Shown here: piece by piece, positions 18,599 to 27,009 of the stretch | Numbering within the stretch: position 1 is the stretch's first letter | Layout of the letters: each line of letters starts with the position of its first letter | Source of the DNA: Shimia marina | Lineage (GTDB): Bacteria; Pseudomonadota; Alphaproteobacteria; Rhodobacterales; Rhodobacteraceae | Assembly: GCF_001458175.1 (NCBI RefSeq) | Contig: NZ_CYPW01000011.1 | Location: forward strand, 1 to 63,392 | Direction: 5' to 3' | DNA: 63,392 nucleotides | Program-made: the position numbers and the translations under genes | The notes under the pieces: generated by a model | What the model was told of the DNA's origin: nothing | What the model saw: the letters and a program-made list of their open reading frames with translations, nothing else | Databases searched by the model: none

Positions 18599-19492
18599 AT
18601 GACCCGCATCAATCGTCGTCGTTTCCTGACCATCGCTGCCGCAAGTGCGGCGCTGCCAGCCGGTGTGGCTTTGGCGGCCACTGAGACCGCCACTTGGAGC
18701 GGTGTGGCTCTGGGCGCGCCGGCACAGATGAAAATTGTCGGCATGACCGATGCACAGGCAGCACCAATCTTTGCGCAGGTGAGCGCGGAGCTGGACCGTC
18801 TGGAAGGTATTTTCTCTCTCTACCGTGACAGCGAGCTGACCCGCCTGAACCGTAACGGCGTGCTGAGCACGCCTTCCGCTGAAATGCTGGACGTGCTGGA
18901 ACTTTCTGCCGCATTGAACCGCGCAAGCGGCGGTGCGTTTGACGCTTCCGTGCAGCCACTGTGGCTGGCCAAGGGCGGTCAGGGCGATGTGGATGCGGCC
19001 AAAGCTCTGGTGGGCTGGGACGCGGTATCCTTTGACGCGGAAGCCGTGCGTTTTGAAACCCCTGGCATGGCGCTTACACTGAACGGTGTGGCACAGGGTT
19101 ACGTGACGGATCGTGTGGTTGCGATCCTGCGTGATGCGGGCCTGACCGATGTGCTGATGGACATGGGTGAAGTGGCTGCACTGGGCCACCGCGCGGATGG
19201 CGCGGCTTGGGTTGCGGGTGTTTCCACACCTGCGGGCGAGATTGTTGAACGTGTGCAGCTGTCTGATCGGGCATTGGCCACATCTGCGCCGATGGCAACC
19301 GTTCTGGCAGGCGCGGATGCCCATATCTTTGGTCCTGATGGCGCCGAAGGTGGCGTGGCACTGGCGTCTGTGTCTGCGCCAAGCGCAGCGGTTGCCGACG
19401 GTCTGTCCACCGCGCTGTGCCTGATGGATGCCAAAGCCGGCGCTGCCATGGTGGCGCAGTTTGACGGCGCCAAAATCGAAGCGCTCAGCTAA
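18599..19492 (+). CDS. apbE: FAD:protein FMN transferase (ApbE family)
   Basis: Attaches FMN covalently to threonine residues of redox proteins such as NqrB/NqrC, RnfG or NosR-type partners, in the periplasm. The 297-residue product begins with a twin-arginine signal ('NRRRFLTIAAASA') and has the family segments 'DRLEGIFSLYRDSELTRLN', 'FDASVQPLW' and 'LNGVAQGYVTDRV'. It is transcribed alone, with its own terminator. No flavoprotein target gene is in the window, so its client is unknown. Confidence 0.92.
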   Translation: MTRINRRRFLTIAAASAALPAGVALAATETATWSGVALGAPAQMKIVGMTDAQAAPIFAQVSAELDRLEGIFSLYRDSELTRLNRNGVLSTPSAEMLDVLELSAALNRASGGAFDASVQPLWLAKGGQGDVDAAKALVGWDAVSFDAEAVRFETPGMALTLNGVAQGYVTDRVVAILRDAGLTDVLMDMGEVAALGHRADGAAWVAGVSTPAGEIVERVQLSDRALATSAPMATVLAGADAHIFGPDGAEGGVALASVSAPSAAVADGLSTALCLMDAKAGAAMVAQFDGAKIEALS

Positions 19493-19523
19493 GCCTGACC
19501 ACCCAGACCTCAGAAATTTTTAC

Positions 19524-19553
19524 AACGGCCTGCACCTTGGTGCGGGCCGTTTT
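19524..19553 (+). terminator. Terminator of apbE
   Basis: A 13-bp stem with one G-U pair (AACGGCCTGCACC with GGTGCGGGCCGTT), a 2-nt loop and a TTTT run. Confidence 0.9.
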
Positions 19554-19631
19554 GCATTTTGCCTTTCTTTTCAGTGCCGCTCTGAGGATTTTGCCCGCAG
19601 TTAATGTTTTTCGCCCCAGCTAAGGCTTTCG

Positions 19632-19657
19632 TTAACCATGCGGGCGGTAATGGTTAA
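19632..19657. promoter_or_regulatory. Inverted TTAACCAT half-sites (possible CtrA site)
   Basis: TTAACCAT (19632-19639) and its exact inverse ATGGTTAA (19650-19657) flank 10 bp, 42 bp before the chemoreceptor gene. TTAACCAT matches the half-site known for the alphaproteobacterial regulator CtrA, which controls motility and chemotaxis genes in Rhodobacteraceae. The call is from consensus only. Confidence 0.45.
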
Positions 19658-19698
19658 TTCACACGGAATCGGGATATCAGCAGCGGGGGCGCTCAAAC

Positions 19699-21153
19699 AT
19701 GGTCAATGCATTGAAAACGCTTGTGAAAAACTACGGTTTTGACGAGGCGAGTTCGGCGCAGCTGAAACAGGTGGCGGACTGCGTGTCCGGGGCGCTTGAG
19801 ACGGCATTTGATCCGTTTGAAGCCTTGATCCTGAGCCAGAAAGACGTTTTGGCGCAGCTGGATGATGTGGCCGTTCTGGCAGGCTTGCGGGTGGCGCAGA
19901 AACAGCATTGGCTGAACTTGCTCAGTCAGGGACTTGATGTGCAATATGCGGCCTCTGTGCAGACCCTGTCGCAGATCTATTTCAAGCAGCTCCGCCTTTC
20001 AGAAGAGCTTGTGATGGCGGGATATGCGCAGGCGGCGACCCATATGCAGACGGCGTTGATTGAGCGCGCTGGCATATTTGCGAGCAAGAAGCGGCTGGCA
20101 CGAGAGGCCGGGCTGTTGCTGCGCGCGTTTCAACTTGATCTGGGCGTGATCATTGACACGCATCAGGCCGCAGAGCGGGCGGTGAAAGAACGGGCGGTTG
20201 CAGAGCTTGAGCAGGCGATGGCGCGCATGGCGTGTAAGGATTTTTCCAAGGACATTCAGCCGCCGGAGGAAGGGGCCTACCCTGAGGCTCTTGAACGGGT
20301 ACGGCAAGCTTTCAACACGCTGCAATCCAATATGCGGTCTGTGATCAAAGCCATCAAATATGCGACGGATGATCTTAAGCTGACAGCCAGCGAAGTGAAT
20401 GATGGTGCGGATGATCTGGCGCGGCGCACGGAAACGCAAGCGGCCACGCTTGAACGCACGTCGCGATCGCTTTCGGAGATCAGCGGCAGTGTGCAGGGGG
20501 CGGCAGATGTGATGCAGCGCACGGATCAAATGATGCGCCAGACCCATGCGCAGGCCAAGACCGGGCAGGATGTCATGGTCGAAACTGTGGGCAAGATGCG
20601 CGAGATCGCGGAGAGCTCTATGCAGGTGTCTCAGATCACGACGGTGATTGATGACATCGCCTTTCAGACCAATCTTCTTGCTCTGAACGCAGGGGTGGAG
20701 GCAGCCCGTGCCGGAGAGGCCGGGCGTGGGTTTGCCGTGGTGGCCTCAGAAGTGCGCAGCCTGGCGCAGAAGGCTGGAGAGGCGGCTAAGGAAATTAATG
20801 AGTTGATCAAGCAATCGAGCGAACAAGTCGAAAGCGGCGTGGAACTGGTGGATCAGGCTGGCGTTGTGCTGGAAGATATTTTGGTGGGCGTGGAAAAAGT
20901 CGCCAATCTGAGCGCGGATGTGGCTCAGTCCAGTGGCGCGCAATCAGAAGGGCTGACGGATATTGCACAGGGCATTTCGCAACTGGACGGGGTGACACAG
21001 CAGAATGCAGCGATGGTAGAACAGACAGCTGCCGCCGTGGGCAGCATGTTGCGAGACACGGCGCAGGTGTCAGAAATGGTGCGCGGATTTGCTTTGCGTT
21101 CGGCGGATGAAGATATGCCGGTAGAGATCTTTGCCAGCACCCGCGCGGCGTAA
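19699..21153 (+). CDS. Soluble globin-like methyl-accepting chemotaxis protein
   Basis: Chemoreceptor of 484 residues without transmembrane segments, so probably cytoplasmic. The C-terminal half is a standard MCP signalling domain with the tip '[19 protein letters not shown]' (the family norm has Ala for the second Gly). The N-terminal 160 residues follow the globin-coupled sensor pattern ('[19 protein letters not shown]', 'VMAGYAQA'). At the F-helix position where these sensors carry the heme-binding His ('H.RIGL'), this protein reads 'QIYFKQLRL', with Tyr94/Phe95 instead. It may sense something other than heme-bound oxygen or use Tyr as ligand. A possible CtrA site lies upstream. Confidence 0.85.
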   Translation: MVNALKTLVKNYGFDEASSAQLKQVADCVSGALETAFDPFEALILSQKDVLAQLDDVAVLAGLRVAQKQHWLNLLSQGLDVQYAASVQTLSQIYFKQLRLSEELVMAGYAQAATHMQTALIERAGIFASKKRLAREAGLLLRAFQLDLGVIIDTHQAAERAVKERAVAELEQAMARMACKDFSKDIQPPEEGAYPEALERVRQAFNTLQSNMRSVIKAIKYATDDLKLTASEVNDGADDLARRTETQAATLERTSRSLSEISGSVQGAADVMQRTDQMMRQTHAQAKTGQDVMVETVGKMREIAESSMQVSQITTVIDDIAFQTNLLALNAGVEAARAGEAGRGFAVVASEVRSLAQKAGEAAKEINELIKQSSEQVESGVELVDQAGVVLEDILVGVEKVANLSADVAQSSGAQSEGLTDIAQGISQLDGVTQQNAAMVEQTAAAVGSMLRDTAQVSEMVRGFALRSADEDMPVEIFASTRAA

Positions 21154-21277
21154 CCAACCGCCATGCCTCGCGCCAAGTGCAATTGGCCTTAGTAGCGCGA
21201 CGATTTGCGGTGCATCAACGCCACGCTGTGTTTGGTAGCCTAGCCTGAGGATCTCTTCACCTGAAAGGGGGCACGAG

Positions 21278-22459
21278 ATGGGCGATCGGTTGCGGGTTTT
21301 CTCCGAAGGTTTTCGGATATTTTTTCTGTCTGCCGGAGTGTTTGGCTGTCTGGCGATGACGCTGTGGTGGTTATGGCTGGCGGATGTGCATGCGTTCTGG
21401 GAGACCAGCGCGATGATGCCACAACACTGGCACGCCCATGAAATGATCTTTGGCTATGCGGCGGCGGCGATTGGTGGGTTTTTCCTCACGGCGGTGCCCA
21501 ATTGGACCAACACCCGTGGCGCGGGCAGCGCATTCATTTTTACTGTTTTTGCGCTTTGGCTGTTGGGGCGCGGAGCGGTGTTGTTTGCTGCCGCTGTGTC
21601 GCCGATGGTGGTGATGGTGCTGGATTTGCTGTTCCTGCCGGTTCTGGCCGGGCAGGTGCTGCTGCAGTTGCTCAAAAAGCCAAAGCCGCAGAACCTATTG
21701 TTTCTGATCATGCTTTCGGCGCTGTGGTGTAGTAATCTGCTTGTGCATTTGGAGTGGGTCGGGCTGACGGAAGATACGGCAGAAGCCGGGTTGCGGGGCG
21801 GTTTGATGACTTTGGCGGCGTTGATCGGCGTTCTGGGCGGGCGTGTGACGCCGACATTTACGCGCAATGCGATGAAGCGGCAGGGCATGGCCAAACAGGA
21901 GCTCCCGGTGACAGCCCCGCTGCTGGACAAAGCCTGTATTCTTTCAGCTGTGTTGTTGCCATGGGCGGTTTTGAGCGGGGTGACATGGCTGGGTGCTGGA
22001 GTGGCGGTTTTTGCCGCCTGTGTGCAGGCGCTGCGGTTGGCGGGCTGGAAGGGGCTTTGGACGCGCCGCCAGCCGATTTTATGGTCGCTGCATTTGGGTA
22101 TGGCATTTCTGGCGCTGGGCCTGCTGCTTTGGGGGCTGGCGGGCTTCGGGCTGGGCGATGAGCTTGCCGGGCTGCATGTGCTGGCGATTGGCAGCGTTGG
22201 CGGCATGACACTGGCGGTGATGAGCCGGGCGGTGCTGGGCCATACGGGACGGGTTTTGCAGGTGCCTGCGGCGGTCGCCTGGGGCTTTGGCGCGATGGCG
22301 TTCTCGGCTGTTGTGCGCTGGATTGGGCAGAGCGTCTGGCTTGATCTTTACAGCGTCACGCTGACGCTTTCGAGCCTGAGCTGGATTGTGGCAATGGGGC
22401 TGTTTCTGGCCGCGATGGGCCGCATGATGTTTGCGGCCCGTGTGGATACGGCAGGCTAG
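21278..22459 (+). CDS. nnrS: NnrS family membrane protein
   Basis: Polytopic inner-membrane protein of 393 residues with about 12 hydrophobic segments. NnrS proteins bind heme and copper and protect cells against nitric oxide stress. The family signature is present: 'HWHAHEMIFGYAAAAIGGF' (about 49-67) followed by 'LTAVPNWTNTRG', and later 'LHVLAIGSVGGMTLAVMSRA' with 'GHTGR'. A ribosome site AAGGGGG precedes the ATG. It lies alone between the chemoreceptor and a convergent operon, with no denitrification genes nearby. Confidence 0.93.
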   Translation: MGDRLRVFSEGFRIFFLSAGVFGCLAMTLWWLWLADVHAFWETSAMMPQHWHAHEMIFGYAAAAIGGFFLTAVPNWTNTRGAGSAFIFTVFALWLLGRGAVLFAAAVSPMVVMVLDLLFLPVLAGQVLLQLLKKPKPQNLLFLIMLSALWCSNLLVHLEWVGLTEDTAEAGLRGGLMTLAALIGVLGGRVTPTFTRNAMKRQGMAKQELPVTAPLLDKACILSAVLLPWAVLSGVTWLGAGVAVFAACVQALRLAGWKGLWTRRQPILWSLHLGMAFLALGLLLWGLAGFGLGDELAGLHVLAIGSVGGMTLAVMSRAVLGHTGRVLQVPAAVAWGFGAMAFSAVVRWIGQSVWLDLYSVTLTLSSLSWIVAMGLFLAAMGRMMFAARVDTAG

Positions 22460-22466
22460 GGACCGG

Positions 22467-22480
22467 CCTCCGCGCGGAGG
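22467..22480. terminator. Short palindrome between convergent genes
   Basis: CCTCCGCGCGGAGG lies between the stop codons of nnrS and the convergent dehydrogenase gene; a TTTTCTT follows at about 22491. It is a plausible short shared terminator, but the stem is only 5 bp around a GCGC centre. Confidence 0.4.
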
Positions 22481-22485
22481 GGGGA

Positions 22486-23325
22486 TCAGGTTTTCTTGCT
22501 GTCGTCGATGATGGTGAGCTGTGCGACGCCACTTTCACCCAGATCAATGGTCGCGAAAGGGCCGCCGATGCACATCTGTGCCAGATCCGTGGGATCGGCT
22601 GGTGCTGCCTCGGCGAGGATCTTCTCGGCGAATTGCTCGGCGTTGTCCTGCGGTTTGTAGCCGATGTGGCCCGCGCCTAGGTTGTGCACCGGGGCGCGGT
22701 CGTTGTTGGAGATACCATAGACGATGGAGCACCCCACTGTCTGTGCAGAGACGGCGGCGCGGACCAGACGGATCAGATCGTCGTAGCTGAGCCATGTGGA
22801 GAGGGAGCGGGGGCTGACCACCTGTGCGCAGGAGAAGATGCGCATGTGTACGCTTTCGACCCCGCGTTTGTCCCAATACATCCGTCCCAGATCTTCGGCG
22901 AAACATTTTGAGAGACCATAGTAGCTGTCGGGGCGGTGGGGGGCATCCAGACCGATGTTGTCGGCGATGCGATGCATGCCAACCGCATGCACGGAGCTGG
23001 CATAGACCACACGGCGCACACCGTTGCGATGCGCCGCTTCCCAGACGTTATAGGCACCGATGATGTTGGATTGTAAAATATCATCAAAGGGCGCTTCGTC
23101 CCCAATAGCACCAAAATGCACAACCATATCGGCGCCTTGTAGCACCTCTGTCATGGCTGCGAGATCACTCAGATCAGCCTTTACATAGGTTTCGCCCTCA
23201 TAGAGCGCGCCGATATCATCAGTGATGTCTGTTGAGACCAGTTCCTCTGCCATCTGTGTGAGCGGCTCGCGCAGGTAGGATCCAAGCCGACCAGCGGCGC
23301 CGGTGAGGACGAGTTTTTTTATCAT
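22486..23325 (-). CDS. Uronate-dehydrogenase-like NAD(P) epimerase/dehydratase
   Basis: Extended short-chain dehydrogenase of 279 residues. The Rossmann motif 'LTGAAGRLGSYL' is at about 7-18, 'HFGAIGDEAPFDDILQSNIIG' at about 93-113 and the catalytic 'SYYGLSKCFAEDLGRMYWDK' at about 158-177 (YxxxK). The arrangement, including 'SCAQVVSPRSLSTWLSYDD', closely follows bacterial uronate dehydrogenase, which oxidises galacturonate or glucuronate to the aldarolactone. It is the last gene of the leftward hydantoinase operon and overlaps the aldolase gene by an ATGA. Whether it acts on a uronate in this context is open. Confidence 0.8.
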   Translation of the reverse strand: MIKKLVLTGAAGRLGSYLREPLTQMAEELVSTDITDDIGALYEGETYVKADLSDLAAMTEVLQGADMVVHFGAIGDEAPFDDILQSNIIGAYNVWEAAHRNGVRRVVYASSVHAVGMHRIADNIGLDAPHRPDSYYGLSKCFAEDLGRMYWDKRGVESVHMRIFSCAQVVSPRSLSTWLSYDDLIRLVRAAVSAQTVGCSIVYGISNNDRAPVHNLGAGHIGYKPQDNAEQFAEKILAEAAPADPTDLAQMCIGGPFATIDLGESGVAQLTIIDDSKKT

Positions 23326-24086
23326 TGGGGCGCTTTCATTTGTGCAAGAAGCGCGTCTGCGCCCTTGGCGAGAAGGCCTGCGTCTGAGCCGCAGGCGACA
23401 AAAGTAAAGCCAGCCTGCACCAGTTTGCGGGCGAAGGTCACATCACCCACCATGGTGCCCACGGGCATTTTTTTGCTCATCAACCGCATGGCGGCAGGCA
23501 GGATCTGTGCCCAGACATCATCATGCATCGGCTGGCCGATCAGGCCCATGTCTGCGGCGATGTCATCGGGGCCAAAGAAAATGCCATCCACGCCTTCGGT
23601 GTTGGCGATGGCTTCGATGTTGTTCAGAGCCTGCAGGGATTCCACCTGCAAGAGCACGGCGGTCTGGTCTTCAACCGTGTGGGCATAGGCCGTGTTGCGT
23701 CCGAAATCAGAAGCCCGTGTGGTGCCGGCAAAGCCGCGTGTGCCCCTTGGGGCATAGCGGGTGGCGGCCACGGCGGCGGCGGCCTCTTCTGCGGTTTGCA
23801 CCATCGGAAACAGGAGGCCCGGCGCGCCAAGATCCAGCAGGCGGGTCACTTTGACCGGATCTTTCCAGTCAGGCCGCACAATGGCGGTGCTGGCGTAGCC
23901 ATGGCAGGCCTGCAACTGAGCGGTCACATCGGAAATTTCAGCGGCGCTGTGCTCCATATCCAGCAACAGCCAGTCATATCCCGCCCCCGCAACCACTTCT
24001 GTGGTGAGTGCATCAGCCAATGTGACCCACAGGCCAATTTGGGGTTTGCCATCACGCAGGGCTTGCAGGAACGGGTTATGGGGCAT
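23322..24086 (-). CDS. HpcH/HpaI family class II aldolase
   Basis: Metal-dependent aldolase of 254 residues that cleaves 2-keto-3-deoxy sugar acids or related 4-hydroxy-2-oxo acids to pyruvate and an aldehyde. Family landmarks are 'LWVTLADALTTEVVAGAGYDWLL', split by the motif 'DMEHS' (about 44-48), 'VRPDWKDPVKVTRLLDLGA' (about 70-88), 'LLQVESLQALNN' with the metal-binding Glu, and 'GIFFGPDDIAADMGL' with the metal-binding Asp. Its ATG overlaps the upstream stop (TGATG). Together with the dehydrogenase after it, it points to a sugar-acid-like intermediate. Confidence 0.88.
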   Translation of the reverse strand: MPHNPFLQALRDGKPQIGLWVTLADALTTEVVAGAGYDWLLLDMEHSAAEISDVTAQLQACHGYASTAIVRPDWKDPVKVTRLLDLGAPGLLFPMVQTAEEAAAAVAATRYAPRGTRGFAGTTRASDFGRNTAYAHTVEDQTAVLLQVESLQALNNIEAIANTEGVDGIFFGPDDIAADMGLIGQPMHDDVWAQILPAAMRLMSKKMPVGTMVGDVTFARKLVQAGFTFVACGSDAGLLAKGADALLAQMKAPQ

Positions 24087-25303
24087 CAGATCACGGCCTT
24101 CTCAACAATGGGATCATTGTTAAGTACACGCTCAAAGGTAAACGGAGACATATCCAGCGCACGATATTCGCCATATGTCAGCCATTCGGCGACGGCGCGA
24201 CCCATTGCGGGGCTTTGTTGCAGACCGTGACCGGAGAAGCCGTTCTGAAAAATGAAGTTCTCCACATCAGGGTGGGGGCCAAGGATGGCGTTCTGATCGA
24301 GCGTGTTGAAGGCGTAGTGACCGGTCCATTCCGTCACCACTTTGATCGCTTCAAACTGTGGGATGCGGGTGGCGATGATGGGCCAGACGTGATCCTGCCA
24401 GCGGTTGTGATCCATATGGAAATCATCAAAGGCCACAGCCGGATCCGGATCCGGCGCTGCGCCTGCGAGATAGGTGGTTGGGCCATCCTGACGGAAATGC
24501 ACACCAGAGGGGTCAATTGTCAGCGGCAGGTCCATGGGTAGGGGCTCTTCGGCAGAGAAGATCCATGTGAAGCGTTTGCGTGGCTCAACGGGCATATGAA
24601 TGCCGGCCATTTCAGAGGTACGCGCGGCGCGCGGGCCGGAGGCGTTCACCACCTGACCACAGGAGACCACATCCCCGGAGGCCAGTGTGACGGAGGTGAT
24701 CCGTCCCCCTTCGCGTGCCATGGCGACCACTTCGCCCTGCACATATTCCACCCCGCGCTCGCGCGCGGAACGGCGGAACCAGTCAAACACCACGCCACCA
24801 TCCCAATAGCCTTCGTCCTTGGTGTTGATGGAGCCGAGCAGGATGTCGTCCAGATTGTAGAACGGATAGCGTGCGGCGATCTCTTCTGCGGTCAGAAGTT
24901 CGGTTTTTGCACCGGCGGCGCGCTGGATTTTCTGGTTTTCGCGGAGTGTGTTGGCGAAACCTTCGCTGTCGGCCAGGTAGAGGTAGCCGTAGTTCTGGAT
25001 CTCAACATTTGGCACGCGCTCATCCGCGCCCATGTGCGCGCGCAGGTTTTTCACAAAGTCGGCCGCAAACTGGGAAATCTGCACATTCAGAGTGTTGGAG
25101 AACTGTTGGCGGATGCAGGAGTTTGTGTGGGCGGTGGAGCTGAACTCATAGGTGGGATCTTTTTCCACCACCAGCACGGAGCCTGTGAAATCCGGGTTGT
25201 CGGACAAGAACCATGCGGTGGAGGATCCCATGATCGCTCCACCGATGATGACGACATCATAGGTTGATTTGGTTGGCTTTGTGGCCATGGCGCCTGCTGC
25301 CAT
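24086..25303 (-). CDS. FAD-dependent amine/sarcosine-oxidase-like oxidoreductase
   Basis: DAO-family flavoprotein of 405 residues. The FAD-binding motif 'DVVIIGGAIMGSSTAWFL' is at about 16-33, 'EKDPTYEFSSTAHTNSCIRQ' follows, and the C-terminal 'FIFQNGFSGHGLQQSPAMGR' is the typical second FAD contact. Such enzymes oxidise secondary or primary amino acids (sarcosine, D-amino acids) to imines. It follows the hydantoinase genes with a TAATG overlap; hydantoinase products are N-carbamoyl amino acids, so an N-alkyl or D-amino acid is a reasonable but unproven substrate. Confidence 0.85.
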   Translation of the reverse strand: MAAGAMATKPTKSTYDVVIIGGAIMGSSTAWFLSDNPDFTGSVLVVEKDPTYEFSSTAHTNSCIRQQFSNTLNVQISQFAADFVKNLRAHMGADERVPNVEIQNYGYLYLADSEGFANTLRENQKIQRAAGAKTELLTAEEIAARYPFYNLDDILLGSINTKDEGYWDGGVVFDWFRRSARERGVEYVQGEVVAMAREGGRITSVTLASGDVVSCGQVVNASGPRAARTSEMAGIHMPVEPRKRFTWIFSAEEPLPMDLPLTIDPSGVHFRQDGPTTYLAGAAPDPDPAVAFDDFHMDHNRWQDHVWPIIATRIPQFEAIKVVTEWTGHYAFNTLDQNAILGPHPDVENFIFQNGFSGHGLQQSPAMGRAVAEWLTYGEYRALDMSPFTFERVLNNDPIVEKAVI

Positions 25304-27009
25304 TAGAAGGTCTCCCCCAGTTTTGCCCGTGTGAGGACATCGGCGATCACCTCGCCGGATAGGTTGTAATGCTGTGCCGCATGTTCCGGGGTGATGTAGC
25401 CAAGGGCGAGATCGCGTTTGACCAATTCCGGGTCGCGGGCCTTTGGGTTACCGTAGCCCGCACCGCCGGGAAAGCCCATTTGCACAATTGTGCCATGTGG
25501 GATAAATTGCTTGCCCTTGCCCCGTACGGCTTCGCCATCTGAACGCGCCAAAGTGGTGGCACCGCCTGCCAGACCATTGCGGCGGCCAAGGGCCGGGTGA
25601 TCCACGCGGTCGAGCATCAGGGAGATGTCAAATTCATGGCCTTCGCGGGCGCCAACATCCATGTATTGCCCCAGCCCGCCGCGATATTCCCCTGCGCCGC
25701 CACTGTCTTCGCGCAGCTCTTTGCGCCAGATCATCACCGGGCCGACCTGTTCGGTGGCTTCCACAGGCATGGTCATTACACCAGAGGGGAAAGCGGTGGC
25801 GTTCATGCCATCCAGCGTGGCGCGCGCGCCGGATCCGCCGGAGTTGAAGGTCAGCACTTCGGCGCGTGTGGCACCGGCTGGTGCCGGGCCATCGGTGCGC
25901 GGGCGCAGGGAGACCTGAAAGTTGCACAGGCAGCCGGCGCCTTCGGCAGGCACAAGGCCGGGCAGCAATTTGTCCAGTGCGTTATACACGGTATCAGGCA
26001 CCATATGGCCAATCACATGGCGCAATGCCACCGGGGCCGGGAACTTGGCGTTGACGATGCTGTTGTCCGGCGCAGTGATTTCGAACGGCGCCAGCGAGGC
26101 GGCATTGTTGGGGATTTCTGGCGCGATGGCACATTTCAGCGCATAACAGGCGTAGGCCTTGGTGTAGACCAGAGGCACGTTGATGCCTTTTTTATCGAGA
26201 CCTGAGGTGCCGTCCCAATCGCTCAGAATGCGGTCTTTTTCGATGTGGACCGTCACGTGCAGATCAATCGGCGCATCATAGCCGTCAATGCGCAGATGGC
26301 CTGCGGCGCTGCCCGGGGGGAGCGCATTGATGCGCGCGAGTGTGGCGGCGCGGGAGTTGGTCAGGATGAAGTCGGAAATGCCGGTGAGATCGGTGAGAGA
26401 GAATTCCTCCACCATATCAATCAGGCGGCGGTGGCCGATGTCGTTGCTGTTGGCCAGCGCATAGATGTCGCCCACCAGCTGATCCGGTTCGCGCACATTG
26501 CCGCGGATGATGGACAGAAGGGTCTGATCCACGCTGCCACGATCAGCAAATTTCATGATCGGCAGGTAGAGCCCTTCTTCGTGGACGTCATTGGCATCCG
26601 CACCAAAACCGCGCCCCCCGATGTCGGTGACATGGGCTGTGCAGGCAAAGAACCCAATCAGTTTGCCGCCATAAAAGGAGGGAGTGACAACGGTGATGTC
26701 ATGTTTGTGGCCGGTGCCTTCCCACGGGTCGTTGGTCAGGTAAACGTCGCCTTCAAACATATTGTCTGCGCCAATGCGGCGAATGAAATGACCCACAGCA
26801 TCGGCCATGGCATTCACATGGCCCGGCGTGCCGGTGACCGCCTGCGCCAGCATCTCGCCTGAGGCATTATACACCCCAGCCGACAGATCACCGGCCTCCC
26901 GCACGGAGGTGGAGAAGGCCGTGCGCACAAGGGCCTGAGCCTGTTCTTCCACAACGGAGATCAGGCGGTTCCACATGACCTGATAGGCGACTTTGCTGTG
27001 TTCGCTCAT
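25303..27009 (-). CDS. hyuB: Hydantoinase/oxoprolinase subunit B
   Basis: Subunit of an ATP-dependent cyclic-amide hydrolase (hydantoinase B/oxoprolinase family, 568 residues). Recognisable are 'VREAGDLSAGVYNASGEMLAQA' split over residues 36-57, 'VYLTNDPWEGTGHKHDITVVTP' around 110-130, 'HVTDIGGRGFG', and the Gly-rich C-terminus 'FPGGAGYGNPKARDP'. The family opens hydantoins, N-methylhydantoin, 5-oxoproline or acts on acetone-type substrates in carboxylases. Its start overlaps the hyuA stop in an ATGA, so both subunits are made together. Confidence 0.92.
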   Translation of the reverse strand: MSEHSKVAYQVMWNRLISVVEEQAQALVRTAFSTSVREAGDLSAGVYNASGEMLAQAVTGTPGHVNAMADAVGHFIRRIGADNMFEGDVYLTNDPWEGTGHKHDITVVTPSFYGGKLIGFFACTAHVTDIGGRGFGADANDVHEEGLYLPIMKFADRGSVDQTLLSIIRGNVREPDQLVGDIYALANSNDIGHRRLIDMVEEFSLTDLTGISDFILTNSRAATLARINALPPGSAAGHLRIDGYDAPIDLHVTVHIEKDRILSDWDGTSGLDKKGINVPLVYTKAYACYALKCAIAPEIPNNAASLAPFEITAPDNSIVNAKFPAPVALRHVIGHMVPDTVYNALDKLLPGLVPAEGAGCLCNFQVSLRPRTDGPAPAGATRAEVLTFNSGGSGARATLDGMNATAFPSGVMTMPVEATEQVGPVMIWRKELREDSGGAGEYRGGLGQYMDVGAREGHEFDISLMLDRVDHPALGRRNGLAGGATTLARSDGEAVRGKGKQFIPHGTIVQMGFPGGAGYGNPKARDPELVKRDLALGYITPEHAAQHYNLSGEVIADVLTRAKLGETF

